Notes: generated by a model not told the origin, from the letters alone. DNA of 64,000 nt from Desulfosarcina ovata subsp. ovata (GCF_009689005.1 NZ_AP021879.1:2232001-2296000); one strand, 5' to 3'; positions 10,248 through 19,093 are shown, numbered from the stretch's first letter. Numbers and translations are program-made.

Positions 10248-11294
10248 CGAAGAGAGCCATGCCAATGCATCCAGATCGATTGTATCGATACGGTATCCTT
10301 CCGAAAAGAGTCGCCGGCAGGTGTCCACGACACGCGGGTCATACCATCTCCCGGCATGCTGGGTAATCAACCGCAGCGCTTCTTCAATCGTACGGGCGGG
10401 ACGATAGGGACGATGGGCGGTCAATGACTCGACAACGTCGGCAACGCAGACGATACGCGCCTCAAATAAAATTTTCCCGCTCTGCAACCCCTGCGGGTAC
10501 CCGGATCCGTCCAAGTGCTCGTGATGTTGAAACGCAATGTCGGCCAGCGGCCAGGGAAAATCGACGGGTTTCAATATCTCGTAACCCTTGCGACAATGGA
10601 TTTTGAGGTACCGGACATCCTCATCGAGCAGTTTTCCGGGACGCGACAGAATCTCCGACGGCACGGCGATTTTTCCGATATCGTGGATCAACGCGCCGAG
10701 AAAGATGCCTTCGATACGCGCCTGGGGCAGGGCCAACGCCTGCGCCATGGTCGCGGCCAGATGGGCTACCCGGCGCTGGTGGCCGGCAGTATACGGATCT
10801 CGTATTTCCACGGTTCGGGATATGGCCAGAATGGTCTGGAGCAGTGTTTTTTTAACATCTCGCGCATGTTGCCGAAGCTCCGCTTCAAGCTGTTCACGCT
10901 TGGAAATGTCCCGGATATAGGCAATGAACACCGGGGCGGCTTCCGGGTTGATGGAGATCACTTCCATCTCCGCGGGGAAAACAGATTGGTCGGCCCGCCG
11001 GGCCGTTATCTTCATCCGGCGACCGATGATTTTCTTCTCCCCGGTGGCAAGAAAATCGGCAAGCCCCTTCTCATGGCTGCTGCGCAGGTTCTGGGGGATC
11101 AGCTTTTCAGAAACCAGGTGACCGACGACCTGTTCGCTGTGATAGCCGAAGATCGTTTCCGCGGCAGGATTAAAGGCGATGATCCGTCCTTTGTCGTCCA
11201 TGGTGACCACGCCGTCGAGCGCGGATTCCACAAGGGCGCTGAACCACTCTGATGAGATATCCCTTTTTCGGGTGAGGGGGACAGGCGGCTCCAT
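10239..11294 (-). CDS. PAS domain - HD-GYP phosphodiesterase
   Basis: This is a predicted cyclic-di-GMP phosphodiesterase with a sensory PAS domain. The PAS domain covers the N-terminal ~115 residues (DGVVTMDDKGRIIAFN... with 'IGYI/AYIRDISKRE' at its end). A short coiled-coil linker leads to an HD-GYP domain with HDIGK, HHEHLDGSGYP and the downstream DVVESLTAHRPYR segment, all intact. No TM segment is visible, so it is cytosolic. The ATG at 11294 is used; a TTG at 11318 is also in frame, and the GAAGGAG between them is oddly placed for either. It lies 27+ bases downstream of the B12 radical SAM gene on the same strand and may be the last gene of that operon, linking the lipid pathway to c-di-GMP. 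Confidence 0.87.
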   Translation of the reverse strand: MEPPVPLTRKRDISSEWFSALVESALDGVVTMDDKGRIIAFNPAAETIFGYHSEQVVGHLVSEKLIPQNLRSSHEKGLADFLATGEKKIIGRRMKITARRADQSVFPAEMEVISINPEAAPVFIAYIRDISKREQLEAELRQHARDVKKTLLQTILAISRTVEIRDPYTAGHQRRVAHLAATMAQALALPQARIEGIFLGALIHDIGKIAVPSEILSRPGKLLDEDVRYLKIHCRKGYEILKPVDFPWPLADIAFQHHEHLDGSGYPQGLQSGKILFEARIVCVADVVESLTAHRPYRPARTIEEALRLITQHAGRWYDPRVVDTCRRLFSEGYRIDTIDLDALAWLSSTP

Positions 11295-11345
11295 CCGTTT
11301 GATCGTTTTCTCCTTCAAATGGATATTGAACGCATAAAAAACAGC

Positions 11346-12638
11346 TTATGCGGATTTCAGCGGTTCGGCCGCAGCGGCGGTGCCGGTCCGGCCGAAGGCC
11401 CGCCCGCGCATCTCCCGGCGTCGGGGGCGGTAAGTGTTGTCGGCCATCTCCTTGCGCACGACCTTCTGGAAAAGCTTGGACATCTTGATCTCCTGGGACT
11501 CGTCCTGATAGAAGGTGTCCCAGGCCCAGTGTAGCAGTTCCTGAAGTCTTTCCGGTGCCATGTGGCGCGGCTGATAGACCACCTGATCGGCCGAATAGGT
11601 GTCCCAGTCATAGGAGAAGATGCGGCCCTGGCGCTTGAGGTCGTCATAGGCCTTGGTGTGGGGAAACGGCGTCAGCACGGTGAATTCGGCCAGGTCCAGA
11701 TCGATCTCCAGCAAAAATTCCACCAACCGTTTGATCTCGTCTTCGGTATGGCGGTCCAGCCCCAAAAGGATGGTCCCCTCCACGCCGATGCCGTGGTCGT
11801 GATAGCGCCGGATGCGCTCCTTGATGTAGTCCGAAGTATCGAAGACCGCCTGGTAGACGTACCAGGCACCGGCCTGGGCCGCCAGGTCCAGCACCTTGGG
11901 ATCGTCCTCGATGGGGTGACAGCACCACTTTTTCTTCAACGGGATCATCTCGCGGAACAGTTCCATCTCCCAGCGGGTATCCTGGGCCAGGGAGTTGTCC
12001 ACGATAAACAGCCGGTTGTTGTCGATGGCAGCCATCTCTTCCACCGACCTGGCCACGGGCCGCGGCCGGAATTTGCGGCCGCCCAGATAGGCCACGGCGC
12101 ACGGGTAGCAATGGTAGCGACAGCCCCGCGAGGCGTGCACCAGATCCACCATCTGCACGCCCTTGTAATTGTAGAGATCACGCTTGAGGATATCGCGCCG
12201 GGCCGGCCCCACATGTTCGAGGGAGGGTTGTTCGCCCAGATAATCGTAGACTTTTTTCAGCCGGCCGCCTGCCAGATCGCCGAACACCGTTTCCATGCGG
12301 CCTTCGGCCTCGCCGAGAAAGACCGCGTCGGCATGCATCTGGGTCTCCTCGGCGTGCAGCATGGTCGCGATGCCGCCGAAAATCACCGGAACGCCTTTGG
12401 CGCGGTACCAGTCCGCAATCTGCCAGCCCCGCTTGACCTGCACGGTCAGCATCATGGAGATGCACACCGCATCCACCGGATCGTCAAAATCGATGGCATC
12501 CAGGTTTTCGTCCACGAAATCGACGGACACATAATCGGGCAGGGCCGCGGCAAACACCACGGGGCCGTGGGGGGGCAGATGGAACTCGGTTTGGCGGGCC
12601 AGTTTGGGCCAGCGCGGATAGATCAGTTTTATCTTCAT
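11346..12638 (-). CDS. B12-binding-type radical SAM protein (first)
   Basis: This is a 430-aa radical SAM protein with an N-terminal Rossmann domain of the cobalamin-binding type (residues ~1-140, 'KLIYPRWP...', 'VDAVCISMML', 'VIFGGIATMLHAEE', 'FLGEAEG') but without an obvious DxHxxG cobalamin motif. The 4Fe-4S site is CRYHCYPC (C173, C177, C180). 'GTILLGLDRHTEDE' and 'EFTVLTPFPHTKAYDDL' are typical of BchE/HpnR-like enzymes. It overlaps the upstream lipoprotein gene by 4 bases (ATGA), tying it to the LolA/reductase/dehydratase operon. Such enzymes methylate, cyclise or rearrange unactivated carbons, which suits modification of an acyl chain. The exact reaction is unknown. Confidence 0.85.
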   Translation of the reverse strand: MKIKLIYPRWPKLARQTEFHLPPHGPVVFAAALPDYVSVDFVDENLDAIDFDDPVDAVCISMMLTVQVKRGWQIADWYRAKGVPVIFGGIATMLHAEETQMHADAVFLGEAEGRMETVFGDLAGGRLKKVYDYLGEQPSLEHVGPARRDILKRDLYNYKGVQMVDLVHASRGCRYHCYPCAVAYLGGRKFRPRPVARSVEEMAAIDNNRLFIVDNSLAQDTRWEMELFREMIPLKKKWCCHPIEDDPKVLDLAAQAGAWYVYQAVFDTSDYIKERIRRYHDHGIGVEGTILLGLDRHTEDEIKRLVEFLLEIDLDLAEFTVLTPFPHTKAYDDLKRQGRIFSYDWDTYSADQVVYQPRHMAPERLQELLHWAWDTFYQDESQEIKMSKLFQKVVRKEMADNTYRPRRREMRGRAFGRTGTAAAAEPLKSA

Positions 12639-13318
12639 GGTCGTGCCTCATGGGAAGCGGTCGGTACGGTCAGGGGCCGGGCCTCTACCAGGGTCAGGGT
12701 CAGGGTGTAGCCGAGCATGCCGTGGGTGGTCAAAGTCAGGTGTGCCGGGATCGGGGCTGGGCCGTCCGCGGCCGGATTTTCCTGGGCGATCAGCGTCTTT
12801 TCCGGCCTGGCAGCGCTGCGGTAACAGCGCAGTGACCATCCGCCATCCGATGTGGCGGACAGATCGCGGGTCTCGCCACCGCCCAGTCGATAACGGCAGA
12901 CAACGGTGCCGTCATCGAGAGCGCCGGCGATCGGCGAAATATTTTCCGGCGCCAGAAAAATCAGCCGGATATCGTCGATCAGCCCCTGGGCAAAACCCTT
13001 GTTGTCAAAGGGCGGCAAGGCTCGCAGGACAGTGACCGACGGTCCGCACTCGGCTTCGAAAAGGACCAGCCCTTCCAGGGTCAACAGCACGCAGTGCAGG
13101 TGCCGGGTTGCGGACGAGACCTGCACGACCCCCATCATGGTGGTGACCGAACGGCCGGGCGGTGTGGCCTCGATGATATGCACGAACTGCCACTTTCCCC
13201 GGGCCCAGATGCCGGGACAATCCGCCGGCACCCCGTCCAGGGATGAAAGTCGCGGCAACCGGGCGCATCCCGCGATCAGGCAAAGGCCCAGCAGCAGAAG
13301 GGAAATGGCGGATTTCAT
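12635..13318 (-). CDS. Small outer-membrane lipoprotein, DUF3261-like
   Basis: This is a lipoprotein of 227 aa. The signal peptide ends in lipobox LIAGC, making Cys18 the lipidated residue. The rest is predicted beta-rich, with no catalytic motif that I recognise. Length, lipobox and position directly after a LolA-like gene match the DUF3261 lipoproteins that accompany aryl-polyene export genes. That assignment is from general memory of such clusters, with moderate confidence. ATGA overlaps join it both to the LolA-like gene before it and to the radical SAM gene after it. A role in accepting or anchoring an exported lipid at the outer membrane is likely. Confidence 0.72.
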   Translation of the reverse strand: MKSAISLLLLGLCLIAGCARLPRLSSLDGVPADCPGIWARGKWQFVHIIEATPPGRSVTTMMGVVQVSSATRHLHCVLLTLEGLVLFEAECGPSVTVLRALPPFDNKGFAQGLIDDIRLIFLAPENISPIAGALDDGTVVCRYRLGGGETRDLSATSDGGWSLRCYRSAARPEKTLIAQENPAADGPAPIPAHLTLTTHGMLGYTLTLTLVEARPLTVPTASHEARP

Positions 13319-13911
13319 GGAACCTTCTGAAACATATCCGCATCGATGGTCTGATTGAGCACCGTCTGCGAGAAGGTCAGCTCCGTGTAGGCATCCTCAC
13401 CCTCAACGATCACCACCTGCCGGATCACCCCCGGCCGGTCGTCCAGAACCAGCTCAATGCGTTGCAAAACCTCGGCAAAGGCTTTCTGCTTGGGGGTCAG
13501 CACGATTCTGTGGGGCGGTTCCAGCCGGGCGTCGAACATGGGATTGTCTTCGAACCGGCCGGCCAGCCACTGGGAAATCTCTTCGAAAACGACCTGCATG
13601 GCGTCCAGACCGGCCCCCGATTCCTCGCGGAACGCATGGGTCCGGGTGTCCTGGGTGAAGCGGCGTACCCGGCCGTCGTGCATGAACAGGATGCTGCGGA
13701 TGGGTGACAGATATTCCCAACGCAGGGATCCGGGGGTCTGGTAGACCAACTTTCCCCGGGAAACCAGCGGGCGGGCCAGGATGGGCAGATGTTTGGTCTG
13801 AGTGAATTCGGTCTGCAGCGAGGCCACACTGCCGGCAGCCGCACGGATGCCGTCCCAGTTGTCTGCCCAGCCCAGGCAGAGGGCGATGCAGGCCAGAAGA
13901 CCCAGGCGCAT
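13315..13911 (-). CDS. LolA-like periplasmic lipid/lipoprotein carrier
   Basis: This is a 198-aa protein with a clean signal peptide (MRLGLLACIALCLGWA) followed by a LolA-type fold: 'ASLQTEFTQTKHLP', 'SRGKLVYQTPGSLRWEY' and 'DARLEPPHRIVLTPKQ' correspond to the LolA beta-sheet core. I start it at the ATG at 13911; a TTG at 13941 directly abutting the reductase stop is in frame but adds charged residues before the signal. It is a pathway-specific paralogue of LolA, as found in aryl-polyene clusters, and probably ferries the hydrophobic product or its lipid conjugate across the periplasm together with the MMPL exporter at 28-31 kb. Confidence 0.82.
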   Translation of the reverse strand: MRLGLLACIALCLGWADNWDGIRAAAGSVASLQTEFTQTKHLPILARPLVSRGKLVYQTPGSLRWEYLSPIRSILFMHDGRVRRFTQDTRTHAFREESGAGLDAMQVVFEEISQWLAGRFEDNPMFDARLEPPHRIVLTPKQKAFAEVLQRIELVLDDRPGVIRQVVIVEGEDAYTELTFSQTVLNQTIDADMFQKVP

Positions 13912-13941
13912 CAGCACGTTTCGGCATCGGCGGCAAGGCAA

Positions 13942-14694
13942 TTAGAACATCCCTCCGTTGACGCTGATCACCTGTCCGGTAATGTAGGAGGCGTCGCCCG
14001 AGCAGAGAAAGCGCACCACCCGGCCCACCTCCTCGGGTTCGCCAAGGCGGGCCATGGGAATGATCGATTTGATTTTCTGGATCGGCGCGTCCTTGATCAT
14101 GCCGGTGCGGATCAGGCCCGGGGCGACCACGTTGACGCGAATGCCCAGGCGGGCCACTTCGGCGGCCACCGAGCGGCTGGCACCGATCAGGCCGGCCTTG
14201 GCGGCCGCATAGTTGGCTTGGCCGCGGTTGCCCATGATGCCGGCAACCGAGGCGATGGAGACGATGGACCCGCTTTTGCGGACGATCATCTTTTCCAGCA
14301 CCGGCCGGGTCACGTTGTAGAACCCCTGCAGGGTGATATCGATCACCGAGCGCCATTTATCCGGCGTCATCATGACGAACAGTTCATCGGCCACGCGGCC
14401 GGCGTTGTTGATCAGGGCGTCCACACGCTGGTGGGTGGAGAGGATCTTTTCCACAGCCGCCTGGGTCTCGGTTTCATCGGCCACATTGAACCCCATGCAG
14501 GCGCCGTCCCCACCCTGCGCCCGCACCGCGGCAAGGGTCGTCTCGGCCCCCTCCCGGTCCGACAGGTAGTTGACGATCACATGGTAGCCGCTGCGGGCCA
14601 TCTCGATGCAGATGGCCTGGCCGATCCCTTTGCTGGCACCGGTAACCAGTGCCACCGGGGTGTCTGTCGGGTTGCTGGTTGTTTTTTCTGACAT
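13942..14694 (-). CDS. 3-oxoacyl-ACP reductase, FabG-like SDR
   Basis: This is a short-chain dehydrogenase/reductase of 250 aa that would reduce beta-ketoacyl-ACP to the beta-hydroxy form with NADPH. TGASKGIG (about 18-25) is the cofactor loop, NNAG is at 96-99, Ser149 and Y162-x3-K166 (NYAAAK) complete the catalytic set, and 'VNVVAPGLIRTGM' and 'ITGQVISVNGG' near the C-terminus are classic FabG. It is the only ketoreductase gene in the cluster, so it should serve every elongation round. It lies between a dehydratase gene (36 bases upstream) and the LolA-like gene. Confidence 0.92.
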   Translation of the reverse strand: MSEKTTSNPTDTPVALVTGASKGIGQAICIEMARSGYHVIVNYLSDREGAETTLAAVRAQGGDGACMGFNVADETETQAAVEKILSTHQRVDALINNAGRVADELFVMMTPDKWRSVIDITLQGFYNVTRPVLEKMIVRKSGSIVSIASVAGIMGNRGQANYAAAKAGLIGASRSVAAEVARLGIRVNVVAPGLIRTGMIKDAPIQKIKSIIPMARLGEPEEVGRVVRFLCSGDASYITGQVISVNGGMF

Positions 14695-14730
14695 GCGCTG
14701 TTTTCGCTTTTATTCCCTGTCAGGCAGCCG

Positions 14731-15171
14731 TCAGGCCGCCTCGGCCTGCATCAGTTGCAGGGTTATCTCCGCCGCCGGCACGCCATCGACCGTGGCCACC
14801 GCATGGACCTCGCAAAAGCCTTCGAATTCGAACCGGTTTTCCGATGTGATGATAATTTCGGCTCCGATCGGCAACCGATCAACGGAAAACCGGGCGGCTT
14901 TGACACCGACCATCCAGCCCCCCTGATTGGCATCCGGCCCGTTGTTCAGGTGGTTCTGCCAGCCGTTGTTGATCCCCGCCGTCTGGGCGGCCAGCTCCAC
15001 CAGGATCAGTGGCCGGCTGCCGTCGGCATCGGTCATGGGCCAGCGGGACGAGACAATGGAGCGGGTCGCGGTTTTCTCCGTGCTGATCCCGACCACCTCG
15101 TCAACCAGCAGCATGCCGTCCCGATGGGGCAGAAAATCTTCGATTGTCAGGCCTTCCGGCAGCATGTCCAT
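14731..15171 (-). CDS. Hotdog-fold beta-hydroxyacyl-ACP dehydratase, ApeP-like
   Basis: This is a 146-aa single hotdog protein. 'FLPHRDGMLLVDEV' supplies the catalytic His (about H16), and 'LVELAAQTAG' has the acidic partner (about E59) in the FabZ/FabA layout. It would remove water from beta-hydroxyacyl-ACP. The 'PHRDGMLLVD' form, in place of the FabZ 'PHRYPFLLVD', is the variant I associate with dehydratases of aryl-polyene pathways. It is the first gene of the minus-strand operon. Its start faces the ACP gene of the plus-strand operon across a short divergent control region. Confidence 0.87.
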   Translation of the reverse strand: MDMLPEGLTIEDFLPHRDGMLLVDEVVGISTEKTATRSIVSSRWPMTDADGSRPLILVELAAQTAGINNGWQNHLNNGPDANQGGWMVGVKAARFSVDRLPIGAEIIITSENRFEFEGFCEVHAVATVDGVPAAEITLQLMQAEAA

Positions 15172-15318
15172 CCGTGCGGGTCACCGTACCAGGGGTTCAT
15201 AAAGTCGTTGAAAAGGCCACCGAAAGCAGGTAGACAATGGGCGCCTTGACGAGTGCCGGTGTACTATACTTTTTTAACCCTGTAAATAATGATACGGGAA
15301 ACAGACTGCGGAAAACAT
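15172..15318. promoter_or_regulatory. Divergent control region of the lipid/polyene cluster
   Basis: These 147 bases separate the two oppositely directed halves of the cluster, so they must hold promoters for both. On the plus strand TATACT (15265-15270) is a fair -10, but TTGACG (15246-15251) is only 13 bases upstream, so no standard pair exists. A run of six T's follows. I see no clear operator. The assignment rests on position. Confidence 0.4.
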
Positions 15319-15585
15319 ATGGAAAAACTGTTGGCTGAATTGAAAGAAAAAATCGTTGAAATCCTGAACCTGCCGGATGTCGCCCCCACGGATATCCGCG
15401 AGAATGAACCGCTGGTGGGCGGGCCGCTGGGGATCGATTCCATTGATGTGCTCGAGATGGTGATCATGATTGAAAAGGATTACGGCGTCGTGATCAACAA
15501 CCGCGAGCTGGGGGCCAAGGTGTTTGCCACCCTGCGGTCGCTTGCCGACTATGTCCAGACCCACGCCGCGGAGCCGGCCAGTTGA
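15319..15585 (+). CDS. Acyl carrier protein (first)
   Basis: This is an 88-aa acyl carrier protein with four predicted helices. The phosphopantetheine serine is in GIDSIDVLEM (about Ser41 with this start). The protein is acidic, as expected for an ACP. I use the ATG at 15319, which has GCGGA at a proper distance; an ATG 30 bases earlier lacks a ribosome site. It heads the plus-strand operon, and its stop overlaps the TTG start of the ketosynthase fusion, so carrier and condensing enzyme are made together. It should be activated by the PPTase domain encoded at 25-26.7 kb. Confidence 0.92.
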   Translation: MEKLLAELKEKIVEILNLPDVAPTDIRENEPLVGGPLGIDSIDVLEMVIMIEKDYGVVINNRELGAKVFATLRSLADYVQTHAAEPAS

Positions 15586-17747
15586 CGGATTCCCCGGTTT
15601 TCATCGTTTCCATGGGCATGATCAGCAAACTGGGATCGGACAGCGCTGAAAGTGCGCTGGCCCTGCGGCACAACCATGGACGATTCACCCCGTTAACCCT
15701 GTTCGACGCCGGCCCTGACGGCCCCCTGCCCGTTGCCGAATTGACCGACCTGCCGGTCGTTTCCGACCCTCCGCGCACCCACCAGTTGGCCCGGCTGGCC
15801 GCTGACCAAGCCATGGCCGCATGCATTAAGCCGCCCGAGGCAATCATTCTGGGCACCACCACCGGCGGCATGCCGGCAACGGAGATTGCCCTGGAAAAAG
15901 GGATTGACGATCCAGGGGCCTTTCGGCACCACGGGGTAGGCACCGTGGCCGAGGACTTGGCCCGCCGCTACGGATGCAGCGGACCGCTGATCACCCTTTC
16001 CACGGCCTGTGCATCGGGTGCCACGGCCATCGCCGTTGCCGCCGCAATGATTCGCCACAAAATGGTGCGACGCGTGCTTGCCGGCGGCGCCGACGCCCTG
16101 TGCCGGCTCACCTACTTCGGTTTCAAGTCCCTGCAGGTCATCGATCCGGCCGGCGCCCGCCCGCTGGACCGGGATCGCCGTGGCATGTCCCTGGGCGAAG
16201 GGGCGGCCATGCTGCTGCTCAGTGACCGGCCGCGCTCGAAAGATGATCTGCAGCTGCTCGGCGCCGGCCTCTCCTGCGATGCCCACCACCCCAGCACGCC
16301 CCATCCCGAGGGCGCCGGTGCACTGGCCGCCATGCAGGCCGCCCTGGCCGATGCCGGTCTGCGCCCCGAACAGATCGATGCCATCAACCTGCACGGCACC
16401 GGCACACCGGACAACGACCGCGCCGAGGCCCTGGCCGTCAACGCGCTGTTCGATGGCTCACCGCCGCCGCTATCTTCCACCAAGGGATTCACCGGCCACA
16501 CCCTGGGCGCCGCCGGCGCCCTGGAAGCGGGCATCGCCTGCCTGAGCATCCAAAACGGGGTGGTGCCGGCCAACGCGGGCACCCGAACCGTGGATCCGGC
16601 CCTTAGCCTCGCCCCTGTCGCCTCGGCCACGTCCCTTTCCGTAGGCACGGTACTCTCCAACTCCTTCGGGTTCGGCGGCAACAACGCCGCCCTGGTTGTC
16701 GGAAAACCCAGGGTGGATCGGTCCGGACCCGGCGGCTCACCGGCAAGGCCCTTGATCGTCACCGGTTACGCCTGCCTGAGCGGCAGTGGCCGCACCGCCG
16801 AAACCCTGGCCGCGCTGAGCGCCCGGGACACCTGCCGGGGCTGTCTGAGCGAACCGGTGATTTGCCGGGATCTCAACCCGCGCAGCGTGCGCCGCCTCAA
16901 GCGTCTGTCCAAAATCGCCCTGGCCCTGGCCGAGGAACTGCGCCAGGATGTCGCCGAATCGGACCGGCCGCAGGTCATCAGCATGGGCACCGGCTGGGGC
17001 GCACTGTCCGAAACCAGTGATTTCATCAGCCGGCTGCAGGCAAGTGGGTACCAGTTTCCCTCGCCCATGGATTTCATCGGTTCCGTGCACAACGCGCCGG
17101 CCGGCCAGATAGCCATGCTGATGGCGGCCAAAGGGGCCAATCTGACGACCAGCGGCGGAGATTATTCCTTCGAACAGGCACTTATGTCTGCCGATCTGGT
17201 CACCCGGGGATCCATCGCCCCGGCGCTGGTGATGGGGGCTGACGAGGCCCACGCGACCCTGTCGCCGCTTTTCGATCCGTCGGCGGCCGGCCAGACAAGC
17301 CTGTCCGACGGTGGCGGCGCCATCCTGCTGCGGCGCGGCGATACCACCGATGGCGTTCGCATCGCCCTGGCCGGCTACCGCTCCCACCGTCAGCCGGACG
17401 CCATTGAGGCAACCATTGCCGGCCTGGGCGGCGCCAACGCGCTGAATGATCGTTTCGGGGCCATCCTGGCCGGCATGCCGGTCGCCCACCGTGCCCTGGC
17501 CATGGAACAACTGGACCGCTTTGTGATGCAAAGCGGCTTTTCCGGTCCGATCATCGACTTCCGACCGCTGACCGGCGAATTCGCCACGGCCACCGCCATC
17601 GCCGCGGTGGCCGGTATCCACTGGGTCAACACCGGCACCTGCGCCGCCGGGGAGACCGGCGGGCACCCGATGAATCTGGACGGCAAAGGCGTGCTGCTGC
17701 TCGGCCTGGGCCGCTTCATTACCGCAACCTTGATCTGTGCGCCATGA
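15582..17747 (+). CDS. Ketosynthase fused to a chain-length-factor-like domain
   Basis: This is a 721-aa protein made of two condensing-enzyme modules. Residues ~5-375 form a complete FabF-type ketosynthase with nucleophile Cys143 (STACASGA), His271 (LHGTGTPDND) and His306 (TGHTLGAAG), ending in 'SNSFGFGGNNA'. Residues ~389-721 are a second thiolase-like module ('VISMGTGWGALSET', 'GSVHNAPAGQIAML'). There the nucleophile region reads LTTSGGDYS and has no Cys, so it should be non-catalytic. This resembles the separate chain-length-factor partner of aryl-polyene ketosynthases (ketoacyl-synt_2 type). The start is TTG overlapping the ACP stop, with GGAG upstream. Alternative view: a tandem KS whose second half decayed. 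Confidence 0.87.
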   Translation: MTDSPVFIVSMGMISKLGSDSAESALALRHNHGRFTPLTLFDAGPDGPLPVAELTDLPVVSDPPRTHQLARLAADQAMAACIKPPEAIILGTTTGGMPATEIALEKGIDDPGAFRHHGVGTVAEDLARRYGCSGPLITLSTACASGATAIAVAAAMIRHKMVRRVLAGGADALCRLTYFGFKSLQVIDPAGARPLDRDRRGMSLGEGAAMLLLSDRPRSKDDLQLLGAGLSCDAHHPSTPHPEGAGALAAMQAALADAGLRPEQIDAINLHGTGTPDNDRAEALAVNALFDGSPPPLSSTKGFTGHTLGAAGALEAGIACLSIQNGVVPANAGTRTVDPALSLAPVASATSLSVGTVLSNSFGFGGNNAALVVGKPRVDRSGPGGSPARPLIVTGYACLSGSGRTAETLAALSARDTCRGCLSEPVICRDLNPRSVRRLKRLSKIALALAEELRQDVAESDRPQVISMGTGWGALSETSDFISRLQASGYQFPSPMDFIGSVHNAPAGQIAMLMAAKGANLTTSGGDYSFEQALMSADLVTRGSIAPALVMGADEAHATLSPLFDPSAAGQTSLSDGGGAILLRRGDTTDGVRIALAGYRSHRQPDAIEATIAGLGGANALNDRFGAILAGMPVAHRALAMEQLDRFVMQSGFSGPIIDFRPLTGEFATATAIAAVAGIHWVNTGTCAAGETGGHPMNLDGKGVLLLGLGRFITATLICAP

Positions 17748-19093
17748 ACGTACTGCTGATTTCCGCCAACCAGCTGAACGAGCCCTATCCGGTGTACCCG
17801 CTGGGACTGGATTACGTGGCCGGCGCCCTTGCCGACCGGCACCGGGTGGGCATCCTCGACCTGAACCAAACGGCCTCCATGACCGACCTGGAAACCGCCA
17901 TCCGTGACAGTGTGCCGGACGTCGTCGGCATCTCCCTGCGCAACGCCGACAACACGGATGTCTCCCAGCCCGTGGGCTTCATGGCCGGGTATTCCGAGCT
18001 CGTTCAGACCATTCGGCGCGCTACCGCAGCGCCCATCGTCCTGGGAGGCAGCGGCTTCACGATTTTCCCCACCGAAACCATGGAGGCCCTTCAGGCCGAC
18101 TACGGTATCATGGGCGAGGGCGAACGCCTGCCGCTGCTGCTGGATGCCCTGTCCCGCGACGACGACCCGGCCGCCGTCGAGGGGGTCGTGGTCCGCGGCC
18201 GGCCGGCGAAGACGCCATCGCCTTGGCCGTCTGCGACCCTGCGCCGCTTCGATCCCCATGGGGATCATCTCGATTACTATCTGAAAACAGGCGGCATCCT
18301 GAACCTGCAGACCAAGCGCGGCTGCCCGTTTCGCTGTGTCTACTGCACCTACCCGCACATCGAAGGCCACCGCATGCGCCTTCTCGATCCGCCATCGATT
18401 GCCCGCACCGCAGTAAAGCTCCAGGATGCCGGTGCCCGCTACCTGTTTGTCACCGATTCGGCCTTCAACGCCGATCCGGCACACAGCATCGAGGTTGCCC
18501 GGGCCTTGCGCAAGGCCGGCCTGGCAATTCCCTGGGGAGCGTTCTTCGCGCCCACGGCACCGACACCGGACTATTTCCGGATCATGGCCGATTGCGGGCT
18601 CAGCCATGTGGAATTCGGCACCGAATCCCTCAGCAACCCGGTGCTGGCGGCTTACGGCAAACCGTTCAACCGGCAGGCCGTGCTCGACGCCCACCGCATG
18701 GCCCGGGAGGCCGGTCTGCACACGGCCCACTATCTTCTGTTCGGTGGGCCAGGAGAAACCGGCCGGACCCTAACGGAGACCCTGGATCACGTCGAAAGGC
18801 TGGAGCGTTGCGTGGTGTTCATGTTCTGCGGCATGCGCATCTACCCGCACACCCGCCTGTACGACCTGGCCGTGGCCCAGGGCCAGATCCGGGCCGGCCA
18901 GAATCTGGTATCGCCGGTATTTTACCGGTCGCCCGACATCGACGCCACCAGAATCATGGAAACGATCCATGCCCGCAGCCGGGGACGGATCAACTGGGTG
19001 GTCGGCGCCGGCAGCCCGGAAACGACCACGATCACGGCCCGAATGTACCGCAAGGGGTACAGCGGCCCCTTGTGGGAATATCTGTGTCGCTGA
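17744..19093 (+). CDS. B12-binding-type radical SAM protein (second), lipid-pathway type
   Basis: This is a 449-aa radical SAM protein with an N-terminal cobalamin-type Rossmann domain (residues 1-~150, 'NVLLISANQLNEPYPVYPLG', 'DVVGISLRNAD', 'IVLGGSGFTIFP', 'YGIMGEGE'). The cluster motif is CPFRCVYC (C194, C198, C201), and 'HVEFGTESLSNPVL' and 'HYLLFGGPGET' follow. The opening is like proteins named 'lipid biosynthesis B12-binding/radical SAM protein', a family linked to candidate ladderane operons (recalled, not checked). The ATG overlaps the ketosynthase stop by 4 bases. A role in methylating or cyclising the ACP-bound chain is inferred. It is not a close copy of the radical SAM at 11.3-12.6 kb. 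Confidence 0.87.
   Translation: MNVLLISANQLNEPYPVYPLGLDYVAGALADRHRVGILDLNQTASMTDLETAIRDSVPDVVGISLRNADNTDVSQPVGFMAGYSELVQTIRRATAAPIVLGGSGFTIFPTETMEALQADYGIMGEGERLPLLLDALSRDDDPAAVEGVVVRGRPAKTPSPWPSATLRRFDPHGDHLDYYLKTGGILNLQTKRGCPFRCVYCTYPHIEGHRMRLLDPPSIARTAVKLQDAGARYLFVTDSAFNADPAHSIEVARALRKAGLAIPWGAFFAPTAPTPDYFRIMADCGLSHVEFGTESLSNPVLAAYGKPFNRQAVLDAHRMAREAGLHTAHYLLFGGPGETGRTLTETLDHVERLERCVVFMFCGMRIYPHTRLYDLAVAQGQIRAGQNLVSPVFYRSPDIDATRIMETIHARSRGRINWVVGAGSPETTTITARMYRKGYSGPLWEYLCR

Noticed and set aside
11562..12710. A 382-codon plus-strand frame opposite the first B12 radical SAM gene
   Set aside because: The His/Gln/Gly-rich translation is typical of an antisense shadow, and the opposite strand has the CxxxCxxC protein.
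15246..15270. TTGACG/TATACT as a standard promoter for the ACP operon
   Set aside because: The spacer is only 13 bases, too short for a normal sigma-70 promoter.
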